64,000 bases of DNA from Bradyrhizobium sp. LTSP849 (GCF_000938255.1 NZ_JYMR01000054.1:78780-142779), one strand, 5' to 3'; positions 33,662-45,911 are shown, numbered from the stretch's first letter. Notes: generated by a model from the letters alone, not told the origin. Numbers and translations are program-made.

Positions 33662-34648
33662 TTAGACAATTTTTACCACGATGCGGCCGCGGACCTGGCC
33701 GGCCAGAATTTTCGCGCCCCATTCCGGAACTTCGTCGAGCGGAATTTCCGTAGTTATTTCAGATAGTTTTGACCGATCCAGGTCAGACGCCAGACGCTGC
33801 CATGCGGCTTTTCGTGGCTCAATCGGGCACATCACGGAATCGATGCCGAGAAGGCACACCCCCCGCAAAATAAACGGCGCAACCGAGGACGGCAGATCCA
33901 TGCCAGCCGCGAGACCGCAGGCGGCGATCGCCCCGGCATACTTCGTCATCGACAGCAGGTTGGCGAGCGTGGTCGAGCCGACGCTGTCGACGCCGCCGGC
34001 CCAGCGTTCCTTGGCCAGGGGCTTTCCCGCCGCCGACAATTCGTTGCGGTCAATCACCTCAGCGGCGCCGAGCTGCTTGAGATAGTCCGCTTCGGACGCA
34101 CGGCCGGTCGAGGCAATGACGTGATAGCCGAGCCAGGACAGCACCGCGGTCGCGACCGAGCCCACGCCGCCGGCCGCGCCTGTCACCACCACGGGGCCGC
34201 TCTTCGGCGAGACGCCGTGCTTCTCCAGCGCCAGCACCGAGAGCATCGCGGTGAAGCCGGCGGTGCCGATCGCCATGGCATCGCGCGCCGAGAGGCCCTG
34301 CGGCAAGGCGACCAGCCAGTCGCCCTTCACCCGCGCCTTCTCGGCATAGGCGCCGAGATGCGTCTCGCCCATGCCCCAGCCGGTGCAGACGACCTTATCG
34401 CCCGCCTTCCACGCTGGATGTGAAGACTGCTCGACGGTGCCGGCAAAGTCGATGCCCGCGATCATCGGGAAACGGCGCACCACCGGTGCCTTGCCGGTGA
34501 GCGCGAGGCCATCCTTGTAGTTCAGTGTCGACCATTCCACCCGGACCGTGACGTCGCCTTCCATCAGCTCGGCTTCGTCGAACTGCGTGAGCGCGACAGT
34601 GGTGCCCTTGTCCGCCTTGTCGATCCGGATCGCCTTGAATGTGGCCAC
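33662..34648 (-). CDS. acuI: AcuI/YhdH-type acrylyl-CoA reductase-like MDR oxidoreductase
   Basis: 328 residues, zinc-free medium-chain reductase. WSTLNYKDGLALTG, PMIAGIDFAGTVE, GTAGFTAMLSVLAL and the Rossmann segment VVVTGAAGGVGSVATAVLSWLGY match the AcuI/YhdH group. AcuI reduces acrylyl-CoA to propionyl-CoA with NADPH; YhdH members act on quinone-like or enoyl substrates. The assignment to the group is strong, the substrate less so. Confidence 0.87.
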   Translation of the reverse strand: MATFKAIRIDKADKGTTVALTQFDEAELMEGDVTVRVEWSTLNYKDGLALTGKAPVVRRFPMIAGIDFAGTVEQSSHPAWKAGDKVVCTGWGMGETHLGAYAEKARVKGDWLVALPQGLSARDAMAIGTAGFTAMLSVLALEKHGVSPKSGPVVVTGAAGGVGSVATAVLSWLGYHVIASTGRASEADYLKQLGAAEVIDRNELSAAGKPLAKERWAGGVDSVGSTTLANLLSMTKYAGAIAACGLAAGMDLPSSVAPFILRGVCLLGIDSVMCPIEPRKAAWQRLASDLDRSKLSEITTEIPLDEVPEWGAKILAGQVRGRIVVKIV

Positions 34649-34688
34649 AGCAAAACTCCCTGACTTGTTTCAGGCGATGTTTAGCCGA

Positions 34689-35942
34689 TCAGACGGGCTG
34701 CGCAACCGCCCGGGGAGCCGGTTTCTCTACGATCGGAAGATTGATCAGCGCCGAGAGCACGCCGAACAGGATCGAGAGCCACCAGATCGGCGTGTAGGAA
34801 CCGAAGCGCTCGAACACGATGCCGCCGAGCCAGACGCCGAGGAAGCCGCCGACCTGATGGCTGACGAAGGCAAAGCCATAAAGCGTTGCGAACCAGCGCG
34901 TGCCGAACATCAGCGCCACCAGCGCCGAGGTCGGCGGCACCGTCGACAGCCAGGTCAGGCCGGAGATTGCGCCGAACGCGATCGCCGAGAACGGCGTGAT
35001 CGGGAACGAGATGAACGCGAGCGTCGCGAGCGCGCGGGTGAAATAGATCGCCGAGAGAATGTAGCGCTTCGGCAGCGAGTTCTGGAGATAGCCGACGCTC
35101 AGCGACCCCATGATGTTGAACAGGCCGATCGCCGCGATCACCCAGCCGCCGGTTTGCGTCGAGATGCCGCGATCGACCAGGAACGCCGGAAGATGCACGG
35201 TGATGAAGGCAAGCTGGAAGCCGCAGGTGAAGAAGCCGAGCACCAGCAGCACGTAGGAGCGATGGCCGAAGGCTTCTGAGAGCGCCTTGGTGAAGGACTG
35301 CTCATCAGCGGGCGCGGTGCTGGCGGTGCTTGCGACCGGCGGCGTCGAGAGCGCCAGCGCCAGCGGGATAATCAGGAGCATCAGGAAGCCGAACACGGTG
35401 AGCGCCTGCTGCCAGCCGAAATTGTCGATCAGCGCCACGCCGATCGGCGCGAACAGGAACTGTCCGAACGAGCCCGCCGCGGTGCCGGCGCCGAGCGCAA
35501 GGCCGCGCTTCTCAGCCGGCAGCAGCTTGGTGAAGGCCGACAGCACCAGATTGAACGAGCAGCCGGCGAGGCCGAAGCCGACCATCACGCCGGCGCCGAG
35601 ATTGAGCGACAGCGGCGTCGACGAATAGCGCATCAGCAAAAGGCCGCCGGCATAGAGCAGCGCGCCGACGCACATCACCCGGAACAGGCCGAAGCGATCG
35701 GCGATCGCGCCGGCGAGCGGCTGACCCAATCCCCACAGCAGATTCTGCACGGCGATCGCGAGGCCAAACACGTCGCGGCCCCAGGCGAACTCGTGGCTCA
35801 TCGGCTGCACGAAGAAGCCGAGCGCCGAGCGCGGGCCGAAGCCGAGCATGCCGATCGCGCAGCCGCAGAGGATGATGACGGCCGGGGTCCGCCAGTTGGA
35901 CGAACGTGAGACCGGACCGAGCTCGCCCGCTTGTGTCGACAT
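34689..35942 (-). CDS. Major facilitator superfamily transporter
   Basis: 417 residues from ATG 35942 (MSTQAGELG), with GAGGAGG upstream on the minus strand. Twelve membrane helices can be counted. The loop after helix 2 reads GQPLAGAIADRFGLFRVM, an MFS motif A-like sequence, and a central loop of about 30 residues separates the halves. Such proteins are often monocarboxylate or organic-anion transporters, but the substrate is unknown. It is divergent from nadABC, with the operator region between. Confidence 0.88.
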   Translation of the reverse strand: MSTQAGELGPVSRSSNWRTPAVIILCGCAIGMLGFGPRSALGFFVQPMSHEFAWGRDVFGLAIAVQNLLWGLGQPLAGAIADRFGLFRVMCVGALLYAGGLLLMRYSSTPLSLNLGAGVMVGFGLAGCSFNLVLSAFTKLLPAEKRGLALGAGTAAGSFGQFLFAPIGVALIDNFGWQQALTVFGFLMLLIIPLALALSTPPVASTASTAPADEQSFTKALSEAFGHRSYVLLVLGFFTCGFQLAFITVHLPAFLVDRGISTQTGGWVIAAIGLFNIMGSLSVGYLQNSLPKRYILSAIYFTRALATLAFISFPITPFSAIAFGAISGLTWLSTVPPTSALVALMFGTRWFATLYGFAFVSHQVGGFLGVWLGGIVFERFGSYTPIWWLSILFGVLSALINLPIVEKPAPRAVAQPV

Positions 35943-36169
35943 GGTGTTCCTCCTCGGCCGTTGGCGGATCCGCAAACAGGTAACCGCTGGTCAGCCGTTT
36001 AATGCAAGTGCATGAAAATCCCAAGTCGAAAATGATTGCGTCCTACGAAGAGCTGCCAGGGGAGCATTGCGTTTCACCGGGGGCCTCGCCGAACGCGCGA
36101 GGGGGCGACTTAACGAGAATGTGTGGGACGAGACCTAGCGGCTCCCAGGAAGGCATGTTATCTTTGATT

Positions 36170-36184
36170 TACTCAGATTGAGCA
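36170..36184. promoter_or_regulatory. Upstream imperfect operator-like inverted repeat (candidate NadQ site 1)
   Basis: TACTCA-GAT-TGAGCA: half-sites with a 3-base spacer and one mismatch, matching the perfect site 72 bases downstream in sequence and spacing. The centres are about 74 bases apart, near seven helical turns, so bound dimers would face the same side. Regulation by NadQ is inferred. Confidence 0.5.
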
Positions 36185-36241
36185 TATTAGAGCGACGACG
36201 GAATGTGCCCGGCTTCTCGGCCGGATTTCTCGGGCTCTATA

Positions 36242-36260
36242 TATACTCATATTGAGTATA
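36242..36260. promoter_or_regulatory. Perfect operator-like inverted repeat before nadA (candidate NadQ site 2)
   Basis: TATACTCA (36242-36249), TAT spacer, TGAGTATA (36253-36260): a perfect 8-base inverted repeat whose end is 23 bases before the nadA ATG. It lies where a repressor would block transcription of nadABC. The nadQ gene is in the same window at 22627. The assignment rests on position and symmetry. Confidence 0.6.
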
Positions 36261-36283
36261 ATTCACATGCACGGGAGGCTTCG

Positions 36284-37387
36284 ATGCCGATCACTGGAAT
36301 TTACGGGCCCGATGACTTTACCAACCGGCCGCAGGCCCAAACCGCCCGCACCCACGTCATGCCTGCGCGAACAGGGGCCGCGCTGCCGATGCCCTCGCTG
36401 GAATGGACGCCCGAGGTCGAGCAGGCCACCGCGCACCTCTATGAGCGCGTCAAGCACGTGATCCCGCCGATCGAGTGGCCGCTGATGGCACCGACCATCA
36501 AGGCGATCAACGAGCTCAAGCGCGCGCGCAACGCCGTGATCCTCGCTCACAACTACCAGACGCCGGAAATCTTTCACTGCGTCGCCGACATTGGCGGCGA
36601 CTCGCTCCAGCTCGCGGTCGAGGCGACCAAGGTGAAGGCCGACATCATCGTGCAGTGTGGCGTGCACTTCATGGCGGAGACCTCGAAGCTGCTCAACCCG
36701 GACAAGACAGTGCTGATCCCGGACCAGCGCGCCGGCTGCTCGCTCGCGGCCAGCATCACGGGCGCGGATGTGCGCCTGCTCCGCGAGAAATTTCCAGGCG
36801 TGCCTGTCGTCGCCTATGTCAACACATCCGCGGAAGTTAAGGCCGAGGTCGACATCTGCTGCACCTCGTCTAACGCGGTGCAGGTGGTCGAGAGCCTGAA
36901 TGCGCCAAGCGTGATCTTCCTGCCCGACCGTTATCTCGCAAGCTACGTGGCCTCGAAGACCGATGTGAAGATCATCGCCTGGAAGGGCGCCTGCGAGGTG
37001 CACGAGCGCTTCACCGGTGACGAGCTGCGCAGCCTTCGCGAGGCCGATCCGTCCGTGCAGATCATCGCGCATCCGGAATGCCCGCCGGATGTGCTGGCGG
37101 AAGCCGACTTCACGGGTTCGACCGCACACATGATCAACTGGGTGCGGGCGAAAAGACCAAAGCGCCTTGTGATGATCACGGAATGCTCGATGGCCGACAA
37201 TGTGCACGCCGAGCTTCCCGACGTTGAGATGTTGCGTCCCTGCAATCTCTGCCCGCACATGAAGCGCATCACGCTCGCCAACATCTTGGAGAGCCTGCTG
37301 ACGCTTGGCGAGGAAGTGACGATCGAGCCCGAGCTTGCGGTGCGCGCGCGGCGATCGGTCGAGCGGATGATCAATCTGAAGAACTGA
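36284..37387 (+). CDS. nadA: Quinolinate synthase
   Basis: 367 residues. ATG 36284 has GGGAGG five bases upstream; the in-frame GTG at 36203 lies before the operator and is rejected. NadA condenses iminoaspartate from NadB with dihydroxyacetone phosphate to quinolinate, using a 4Fe-4S cluster held by three Cys. Candidate ligands are in IIVQCGVHFMAE, ITECSMADN and LRPCNLCPHMK. The substrate region AHNYQTPEI and the CCTSSNAVQVVESL block are also typical. First gene of nadABC; nadB follows after 9 bases. Confidence 0.97.
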   Translation: MPITGIYGPDDFTNRPQAQTARTHVMPARTGAALPMPSLEWTPEVEQATAHLYERVKHVIPPIEWPLMAPTIKAINELKRARNAVILAHNYQTPEIFHCVADIGGDSLQLAVEATKVKADIIVQCGVHFMAETSKLLNPDKTVLIPDQRAGCSLAASITGADVRLLREKFPGVPVVAYVNTSAEVKAEVDICCTSSNAVQVVESLNAPSVIFLPDRYLASYVASKTDVKIIAWKGACEVHERFTGDELRSLREADPSVQIIAHPECPPDVLAEADFTGSTAHMINWVRAKRPKRLVMITECSMADNVHAELPDVEMLRPCNLCPHMKRITLANILESLLTLGEEVTIEPELAVRARRSVERMINLKN

Positions 37388-37396
37388 GATAGAGCC

Positions 37397-39004
37397 ATGA
37401 CAAACAACATCCACAACCTCACCCGCAGCACCGACGACGTCGTCATCGTTGGCGGCGGGCTTGCCGGACTGTTTTGCGCACTCAAACTCGCGCCGCGGCC
37501 GGTGACGCTGATCTCGGCGGCGCCGCTCGGTCAGGGCGCATCATCAGCATGGGCGCAAGGCGGCATCGCAGCCGCCGTGGCCGAGGGCGATAGCCCAGAG
37601 GCACATGCCGCGGACACCATCGCGGTCGGCGGCGGCCTCGTCGACGAAGCAGTCGCGCTCGGGATCGCGCGCGAGGCCGCACCGCGGATCCATGATCTGC
37701 TGGCTTATGGCGTTCCATTCGACCGCGATCTCGAAGGCCGGCTCGCTGTGGGGCGAGAGGCCGCGCATTCGGCGCGACGCATCGTGCATGTGCGTGGCGA
37801 CGGCGCGGGCGCGGCCATCATCGCAGCGCTGGGCGACGCCGTACGCCGCACACCATCGATTCGCCTGATCGAAGGCTTTGTCGCCGAAGCGCTGTTGACC
37901 GAGGACGGCGCCGTCAGCGGCCTGCAATTGCGTGAGGCCGGCAACTTTGCAGCGAGGCCTATGATGATTGCCTCGCGCGCGGTGGTGCTCGCCACCGGCG
38001 GCATCGGCCATCTCTATGGCGTCACCACCAACCCGGTCGAGGCGAGCGGGTCGGGCCTTGCGATCGCGGCCCGCGCCGGCGCTGTGATTGCCGATCCCGA
38101 ATTCGTTCAGTTCCACCCGACCGCCATCATGGCCGGCCGCGATCCGGCGCCGCTTGCAACCGAAGCGTTGCGCGGCGAAGGCGCGACGCTGATCAACGGC
38201 AATGGTGACCGCTTCATGGCGGCGCTCCATCCGCTCGCCGAGCTCGCACCGCGCGACATCGTGGCCCGCGGCGTGTTCGCGGAGATTGCGGCCGGGCGCG
38301 GCGCATTCCTCGATGCGCGCGAAGCGCTGGGTGCGCGCTTCGCCGACACATTCCCGACCGTGCATGCGAGCTGCATCGCTGCCGGCATCGATCCGGCCAA
38401 GCAGGCAATCCCGATCGCACCGGCCGCGCACTATCACATGGGCGGCATCGCGGTGGACGAGCACGGCCGCAGCTCGATCGACGGGCTCTGGGCCGGCGGT
38501 GAAGTGTCGTCCACCGGCGCGCACGGCGCCAACCGGCTCGCCTCGAATTCGCTGCTCGAGGCCGTGGTCTATGCCGCGCGCATCGCCGACGACATCGCGG
38601 GCCGCGCCATCCCCTCGCCTGCCCGGCTCCCTGATGCGCTGGTGACGACACGCGGCGGCGCACCGGACGCAGCTAGCGTGAAGCAGCTGCGGACGATGAT
38701 GAGCGCGTGTGTCGGCGTGATCCGCAACAGTGACGAGCTCGCGGAGGCGGCGCACAGCTTTGCCGCGCTCGAGCGCGAGGCGGCCAGCATCGCACTGCGC
38801 AACATGGCGGCATCGGCACTGCTCGTGGCCGCCTCCGCCTGGAGTCGGCGCGAGAGCCGCGGCGCGCATTTCCGCTCCGACCATCCGGCGGAGATCCCCG
38901 CGCTGGCGCAGCGAACCACGACCACGCTCGCGGCGGCGCGCGAGGTGGCAGAGAGCCTAACCGAACATCTCGTGCCGCGCATCGCGCAACCCATGATCGC
39001 CTGA
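37397..39004 (+). CDS. nadB: L-aspartate oxidase
   Basis: 535 residues. FAD-binding dinucleotide fold VVIVGGGLAGLFCALKL at the N-terminus, then QGASSAWAQGGIAAAV, the active-site segment SARRIVHVRGDGAG, EFVQFHPTA and the GGEVSSTGAHGANRLASNSL block. It oxidises aspartate to iminoaspartate, the substrate of NadA, and reduces oxygen or fumarate. Second gene of the NAD de novo operon, 12 bases before nadC. Confidence 0.97.
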   Translation: MTNNIHNLTRSTDDVVIVGGGLAGLFCALKLAPRPVTLISAAPLGQGASSAWAQGGIAAAVAEGDSPEAHAADTIAVGGGLVDEAVALGIAREAAPRIHDLLAYGVPFDRDLEGRLAVGREAAHSARRIVHVRGDGAGAAIIAALGDAVRRTPSIRLIEGFVAEALLTEDGAVSGLQLREAGNFAARPMMIASRAVVLATGGIGHLYGVTTNPVEASGSGLAIAARAGAVIADPEFVQFHPTAIMAGRDPAPLATEALRGEGATLINGNGDRFMAALHPLAELAPRDIVARGVFAEIAAGRGAFLDAREALGARFADTFPTVHASCIAAGIDPAKQAIPIAPAAHYHMGGIAVDEHGRSSIDGLWAGGEVSSTGAHGANRLASNSLLEAVVYAARIADDIAGRAIPSPARLPDALVTTRGGAPDAASVKQLRTMMSACVGVIRNSDELAEAAHSFAALEREAASIALRNMAASALLVAASAWSRRESRGAHFRSDHPAEIPALAQRTTTTLAAAREVAESLTEHLVPRIAQPMIA

Positions 39005-39016
39005 AGGAAGCCAGCC

Positions 39017-39895
39017 ATGATAACCCCGACCTCACTGCTCAATCCCGACGCCTTCCTCTCCCCGCTTGCCATCGACGAAGCCGTGCACCGAGCGCTCGAC
39101 GAGGATCTCGGCCGCGCCGGCGACATCACCTCGCTCGCGACGATCCCGGAGGCAACCAAGGCGCAGGCCATCCTCGTCGCGCGTCAGCCCGGTGTGATTG
39201 CCGGATTACCGCTGGCGCTGGCGACGCTGCAAAAACTGTCGCCCGACATCGAGGTCCGCGCGCATGTCCGCGACGCCGCGCGGGTCGCCCGCGGCCAGCA
39301 CGTGCTGACGATCTCCGGTCCCGCGCGCGCCATCCTCACGGCGGAGCGGACCGCGCTGAATTTCGTCGGCCGGCTGTCGGGCATCGCGACGCTCACGGCC
39401 GACTACGTCCGCCAGACCGAAGGCACGAAAATGCGCATCTGCTGCACGCGGAAAACCACACCGGGATTGCGGGCGCTGGAGAAATACGCCGTGCGCTGCG
39501 GCGGCGGCTTCAACCATCGCTTCGGTCTCGACGATGCGATACTGATCAAGGACAACCACATCGCGGTCGCCGGCGGCATCCGGGCCGTGCTGGAGCGCGC
39601 CCGCGCCCATGCCGGTCATCTCGTCAAGATCGAGATCGAGGTGGATACGCTTTCGCAATTGCGCGAGGTGCTCGACAGCGGACTGGCCGAAGCCGTGCTG
39701 CTCGACAACATGGATATCGCAACGTTGCGCGAGGCGGTGAGGCTCAGCGAGGGCCGCGTCGCGTTGGAAGCCTCCGGCGGCGTCACGCTGGAGTCGATCG
39801 CCGTGATCGCGGCGACCGGCGTCGACTACGTCTCATCCGGCGCGCTGACACATTCGGCCCCGAATTTCGACTGCGCGCTGGATATCGAGGCGTGA
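39017..39895 (+). CDS. nadC: Nicotinate-nucleotide pyrophosphorylase (carboxylating)
   Basis: 292 residues. Characteristic segments: DLGRAGDITSLATIP, ERTALNFVGRLSGIAT, CTRKTTPGLRALEKYAV, RFGLDDAILIKDNH, IEIEVDTLSQL and ASGGVTLESI. The enzyme converts quinolinate and PRPP to nicotinate mononucleotide, CO2 and pyrophosphate. It ends the nadABC operon and is followed by repeat B copy 2. Confidence 0.97.
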   Translation: MITPTSLLNPDAFLSPLAIDEAVHRALDEDLGRAGDITSLATIPEATKAQAILVARQPGVIAGLPLALATLQKLSPDIEVRAHVRDAARVARGQHVLTISGPARAILTAERTALNFVGRLSGIATLTADYVRQTEGTKMRICCTRKTTPGLRALEKYAVRCGGGFNHRFGLDDAILIKDNHIAVAGGIRAVLERARAHAGHLVKIEIEVDTLSQLREVLDSGLAEAVLLDNMDIATLREAVRLSEGRVALEASGGVTLESIAVIAATGVDYVSSGALTHSAPNFDCALDIEA

Positions 39896-39907
39896 GCTGG
39901 TCTTCTC

Positions 39908-40042
39908 CCTCTCCCCGTTCTTACGGGGAGAGGTTGGGGTGAGGGGCCTCTCTCCACGCGTGAGACTGTCGAGGGACCTGTACCCCCTCACCCGAATTCG
40001 ATCTGCGATCGAATTCGACCTCTCCCCGCAAGCGGGGCGAGG
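39908..40042. repeat. Intergenic palindromic repeat, family B copy 2
   Basis: Ends CCTCTCCCCG with GGGGAGAGG on the left and CCTCTCCCCGCAAGCGGGGC on the right as at 11993, with GGGGTGAGGGG and CCCCTCACCC inside. The extra tract GAATTCGATCTGCGATCGAATTC is itself a palindrome. It separates the convergent nadC and SleB-like genes and could serve both as terminator. Confidence 0.9.
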
Positions 40043-40051
40043 TGAAGTAAA

Positions 40052-41503
40052 CTACCTTCGCACGACTTCGCCCATCTCGGCGGAACTCTTGGCTTCCTGG
40101 GCAAGCTCGGCCGAGAGTGCGGCGGTCTGCGCCGGCGTGCCCCAGCTCGGCTCCTCCCTGCCGTCGCCCCAATTGCGCGGCCGATAGAAGGTGTGCACGC
40201 CGAACTTGTACATCTTCTTCATCTCGGCGACCCAGGACGGGCGCACCCAATAGGCATGGTAGTGCGTGGACTTGCCGACCTCGGGCAACCAGATCTGGCC
40301 GTCGAGCATCGCCTTCGAAATTTTCTTGGCGCGCTCCCACATCTCGGGCTCGCGGATCACGTCGGGATTGTTGTCGCAGGCGAAGGTGAACTGGCAGGCG
40401 AAGTGGCGGTACTTGTTCTGATAGACCACGCCGCACACGGTGTCGGGATATTTGCCGGAGAACACGCGGTTCATCACCACTTGCGCCACCGCGATCTGGC
40501 CGCGCACGGCCTCGCCGCGGGATTCGAAATAGACGGCCTCCGCGAGACACTTCTCCGATTGCGCGCGTGACTTGTCGTCGAGCGCCAGCCGCTCCGCCGG
40601 CGATTTGGCGCGCTGGTTGTCGGCATTGACCTCGCCCTTCGGTGCGACGCTCTCACCGCTCTCGCCGTCCTTCACAACGTCGTCAGACGGCGGCGACAGC
40701 GAGGCCAGCTTCATATCGGGATCGGGCATCACGATCAGCGGCTCGGCGCCGGGCTGCCAGCTCTCGATGTTCTCGATATTGCCGCCAAGCGAGGAACTGC
40801 CGAAGAACAGGTTCGAGGTCTTCACGCTGAAGGGATCGCGCGGCGGCGCGGCGATCGCGGCCTGCTTCAGCGCGGCAAGCGGCTGGGCCGCAAAGGATAG
40901 CGCATTGTCACCAGCCTTCGGCGGGTTGGCATATTGCGGCAGCGGCGGCGCGCGGAGCGCTTCCTGAAGCTCGGGATCGAGCGCAGCTGCGGACTCCGGC
41001 GACATTGCCTGCGGCAACGCGACGGGCAACTCAACAATCTTGGCGCCGAACACCGAGCTGTTGGAGGTTGCGGGATCTTGCTGCGCCGGCGGCGCGGCCA
41101 TCTCTGGCGCCGGCGCAGGCGACACGGTGGCGAGGCGATCACCCTTCAGCGCGCGATCGACCTTGGGGAAATCGGCGGCCTGATAACGCGGCGGCGCCTG
41201 GAGCGCCGGGTTGTGTGTGATGGAGCCGGTGACGTCACGACCATCGAGGCTAGCGAGACGAACCATCGCACTCTGCGGAACGGAAGTGCCGATCGGCCGG
41301 GAAAAGCTGTAAGTGGCGAGCTGAATGGACGAGGCCGCAGAAAACACCTGCTTCTGCCAGCGCTCCGCAACGCCGGGCTGACGCGCCAGCAGCGATGCAA
41401 TATCCTGATAGCCGGTCTCTCTCGGCATCAATGCGAAGATGCAGAGACCGATTCCGAAGGACGCGAACCGCGCGCCCTTCGGATGGTTACGCAACACAAA
41501 CAT
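40052..41503 (-). CDS. SleB-like cell-wall hydrolase
   Basis: 483 residues from ATG 41503 (MFVLRNHPKG). An N-terminal hydrophobic helix (FASFGIGLCIFALM) anchors or exports it. Then comes a long, low-complexity Ala/Pro-rich region of about 300 residues. The C-terminal 140 residues are the Hydrolase_2 domain of SleB: CLAEAVYFESRGEAVRGQIA with the catalytic-type Glu, VVMNRVFSGKYPDTVCGVV, and HYHAYWVRPSW. It probably cleaves peptidoglycan during growth or envelope remodelling. Confidence 0.88.
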   Translation of the reverse strand: MFVLRNHPKGARFASFGIGLCIFALMPRETGYQDIASLLARQPGVAERWQKQVFSAASSIQLATYSFSRPIGTSVPQSAMVRLASLDGRDVTGSITHNPALQAPPRYQAADFPKVDRALKGDRLATVSPAPAPEMAAPPAQQDPATSNSSVFGAKIVELPVALPQAMSPESAAALDPELQEALRAPPLPQYANPPKAGDNALSFAAQPLAALKQAAIAAPPRDPFSVKTSNLFFGSSSLGGNIENIESWQPGAEPLIVMPDPDMKLASLSPPSDDVVKDGESGESVAPKGEVNADNQRAKSPAERLALDDKSRAQSEKCLAEAVYFESRGEAVRGQIAVAQVVMNRVFSGKYPDTVCGVVYQNKYRHFACQFTFACDNNPDVIREPEMWERAKKISKAMLDGQIWLPEVGKSTHYHAYWVRPSWVAEMKKMYKFGVHTFYRPRNWGDGREEPSWGTPAQTAALSAELAQEAKSSAEMGEVVRR

Positions 41504-41800
41504 CGATACGCTCACACTAGGCTTACGCTAGAAAAATCGAGCAGCAGTACATCCGTGCAATTCGATCTTTCTCGTGAGTATCTAATTTAGGTTGCCGGGG
41601 CGTTAATCGGCGTTGCGCGCGGAGCACACTCAAGCGGTCTCAGGTGTTTTCACGGGTGATTGCGTGCGTTGGTAAATGCCGCCTCACGTGACGCGGTAAA
41701 CATCCGGTCAACGCGAATGGTGAAGGAACCCTTGCGCGCACGTATCATTACGGGACGCGTGATGAGTTCCCGTTGTTGCAAGAAGCCTCTCCACACCACC

Positions 41801-41905
41801 GCTGTCATGCCCGCGAAGGCGGGCATCCAGTACGCCGCGGCCTCTCCGCTCAATCACTACCGCCTCGGCGTACTGGATCGCCCGGTCAAGCCGGGCGATG
41901 ACAGC
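41801..41905. repeat. Intergenic palindromic repeat, family F
   Basis: GCTGTCATGCCCGCGAAGGC at the left and CGGGCGATGACAGC at the right are near-complementary. The inner CCAGTACGCCG and CGGCGTACTGG pair exactly. It occupies the 507-base gap between the SleB-like and ppdK genes. Upstream of it (41516-41800) no feature was found. Confidence 0.9.
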
Positions 41906-41954
41906 GAATGTGCGGTGATCGCAATGACCATGTGGAGACAGCATCGCTTCAAAC

Positions 41955-41984
41955 AAAAAGAGGCGGGGCAAGCCCCGCCTCTTT
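41955..41984 (-). terminator. Rho-independent terminator of ppdK
   Basis: On the minus strand AAAGAGGCGGGGC pairs perfectly over 13 bases with GCCCCGCCTCTTT around a 2-base centre, followed by TTTTGTTT. It lies 26 bases after the ppdK stop. Confidence 0.88.
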
Positions 41985-42010
41985 CGCATCTCAATATTTC
42001 TAACCTGCCG

Positions 42011-44926
<2,916 letters not shown>

Positions 44927-45021
44927 AGCTTGCACACAACCTGCGAGAGGGACGGGAGTTGCGGGCCTTACACCACTTTGGGCAGGCCCGCGCAAGTCGA
45001 AGAGTTCCGGAAAATGAAGGC

Positions 45022-45177
45022 CTAGAGATGGAGCCACCTCAACAACCCGAGCCCGATCGCACCATTTATGATGAGAAAGATCGCGACGATCAGGTTGAGG
45101 AGGCGCGGCATGATCAGGATGAGCACACCCGCAATCAGCGACAGGATCGGCGAAATGTGGGCGACGGTGAGATGCAT
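45022..45177 (-). CDS. DUF3096-like small membrane protein
   Basis: 51 residues from ATG 45177 with AGGAAG upstream on the minus strand. It reads as two membrane helices (ISPILSLIAGVLILIMP and LLNLIVAIFLIINGAIGLGL) joined by a short Pro-Arg turn, the pattern of DUF3096. It is followed 95 bases later by ppdK on the same strand. Function unknown. Confidence 0.8.
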   Translation of the reverse strand: MHLTVAHISPILSLIAGVLILIMPRLLNLIVAIFLIINGAIGLGLLRWLHL

Positions 45178-45398
45178 GAAGAGTCTTCCTGTGACGTGAG
45201 GCGAATCGCGGGCGGATCATAGCGGACCCGGTTCCGCGGGTAGAGACGCACTGGAGCCGCACGAGTTCCCCGCTTCGCGAAAACTGCCCGAAAATGCCGC
45301 GTATGCGGCAGGGGTTTTTCGGAACATCGCGCGCGGCGCAGCATTGGCAACCGGTCGCGCCACTGGCGCCGGCTGAAATCACTTCGAAGGAGTTGCCC

Positions 45399-45752
45399 AT
45401 GCGGAACAGGATTCTCGCCCTCGCAGCGCTTGGCATCGCGCTCGGCACGCCGATTGCGGCGCAGGCGCAAACCGGGATCACGGTGGGCCGCGCGCCCGTC
45501 GTCGTCGACAGCGGCCCGACCATTGCGGTCGAACAGCGGCCCGCCTTCCGTGACTATGTCGTCGAGCAGCGTGTACCAGCCTTCAGCATTCCGGATCGCG
45601 TGGTGGTCGGCGCCACCTTACCCGAGGCCGGCGTCACCTATTATGACGTGCCGCAACGTTTCGGCGCCACGACCTATCGCTACACCGTCGTGAACGGCGA
45701 GACCGTGCTGGTCGAGCCGCGCTCGCGGCGCATCGTCGAGGTGGTCGACTAG
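45399..45752 (+). CDS. DUF1236 domain-containing secreted protein
   Basis: 117 residues from ATG 45399 with GAAGGAG nearby. A signal peptide (ILALAALGIALGTPIAAQA) is followed by the DUF1236 unit: FRDYVVEQRVPAF, VVVGATLPEAGVTYYDVP and YRYTVVNGETVLVEPRSRRI. DUF1236 proteins are common in Bradyrhizobium and periplasmic; function unknown. Confidence 0.9.
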   Translation: MRNRILALAALGIALGTPIAAQAQTGITVGRAPVVVDSGPTIAVEQRPAFRDYVVEQRVPAFSIPDRVVVGATLPEAGVTYYDVPQRFGATTYRYTVVNGETVLVEPRSRRIVEVVD

Positions 45753-45766
45753 CTTCTTGTTTGGAC

Positions 45767-45810
45767 GCGTTTTCTTCACGCGAACCGGCACCCACTTCGC
45801 TTGAAAACGC
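45767..45810. repeat. Intergenic palindromic repeat, family E
   Basis: GCGTTTTC (45767-45774) pairs with GAAAACGC (45803-45810); between them TTCACGCGAACCGG and CCACTTCGCTT form the usual body of this element. It lies 15 bases after the DUF1236 stop and before a strong terminator. Confidence 0.8.
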
Positions 45811-45873
45811 TCTGCACAACTTGATGTCCGGCGCGTCACATCAGGCTGACGCGCATCGCGTAGTCGGACATCA

Positions 45874-45911
45874 GCCCCGCCCGGTCGCCCCCCGCCGGGC
45901 GGGGCATTTTT
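45874..45911 (+). terminator. Rho-independent terminator after DUF1236 gene
   Basis: GCCCCGCCCGG (45874-45884) pairs with CCGGGCGGGGC (45895-45905) around a 10-base loop, followed by ATTTTTCTTTT. Orientation fits the plus-strand DUF1236 gene; it also separates it from the convergent glyS. Confidence 0.9.

Noticed and set aside
37544..38884. 446-codon minus-strand frame
   Set aside because: Antisense to nadB, which is unmistakable; a by-product of high GC at third codon positions.
44927..45523. Upstream extension of ppdK by 199 codons
   Set aside because: The extension covers the DUF3096-like gene and has no family resemblance; ATG 44926 begins the known rhizobial form.
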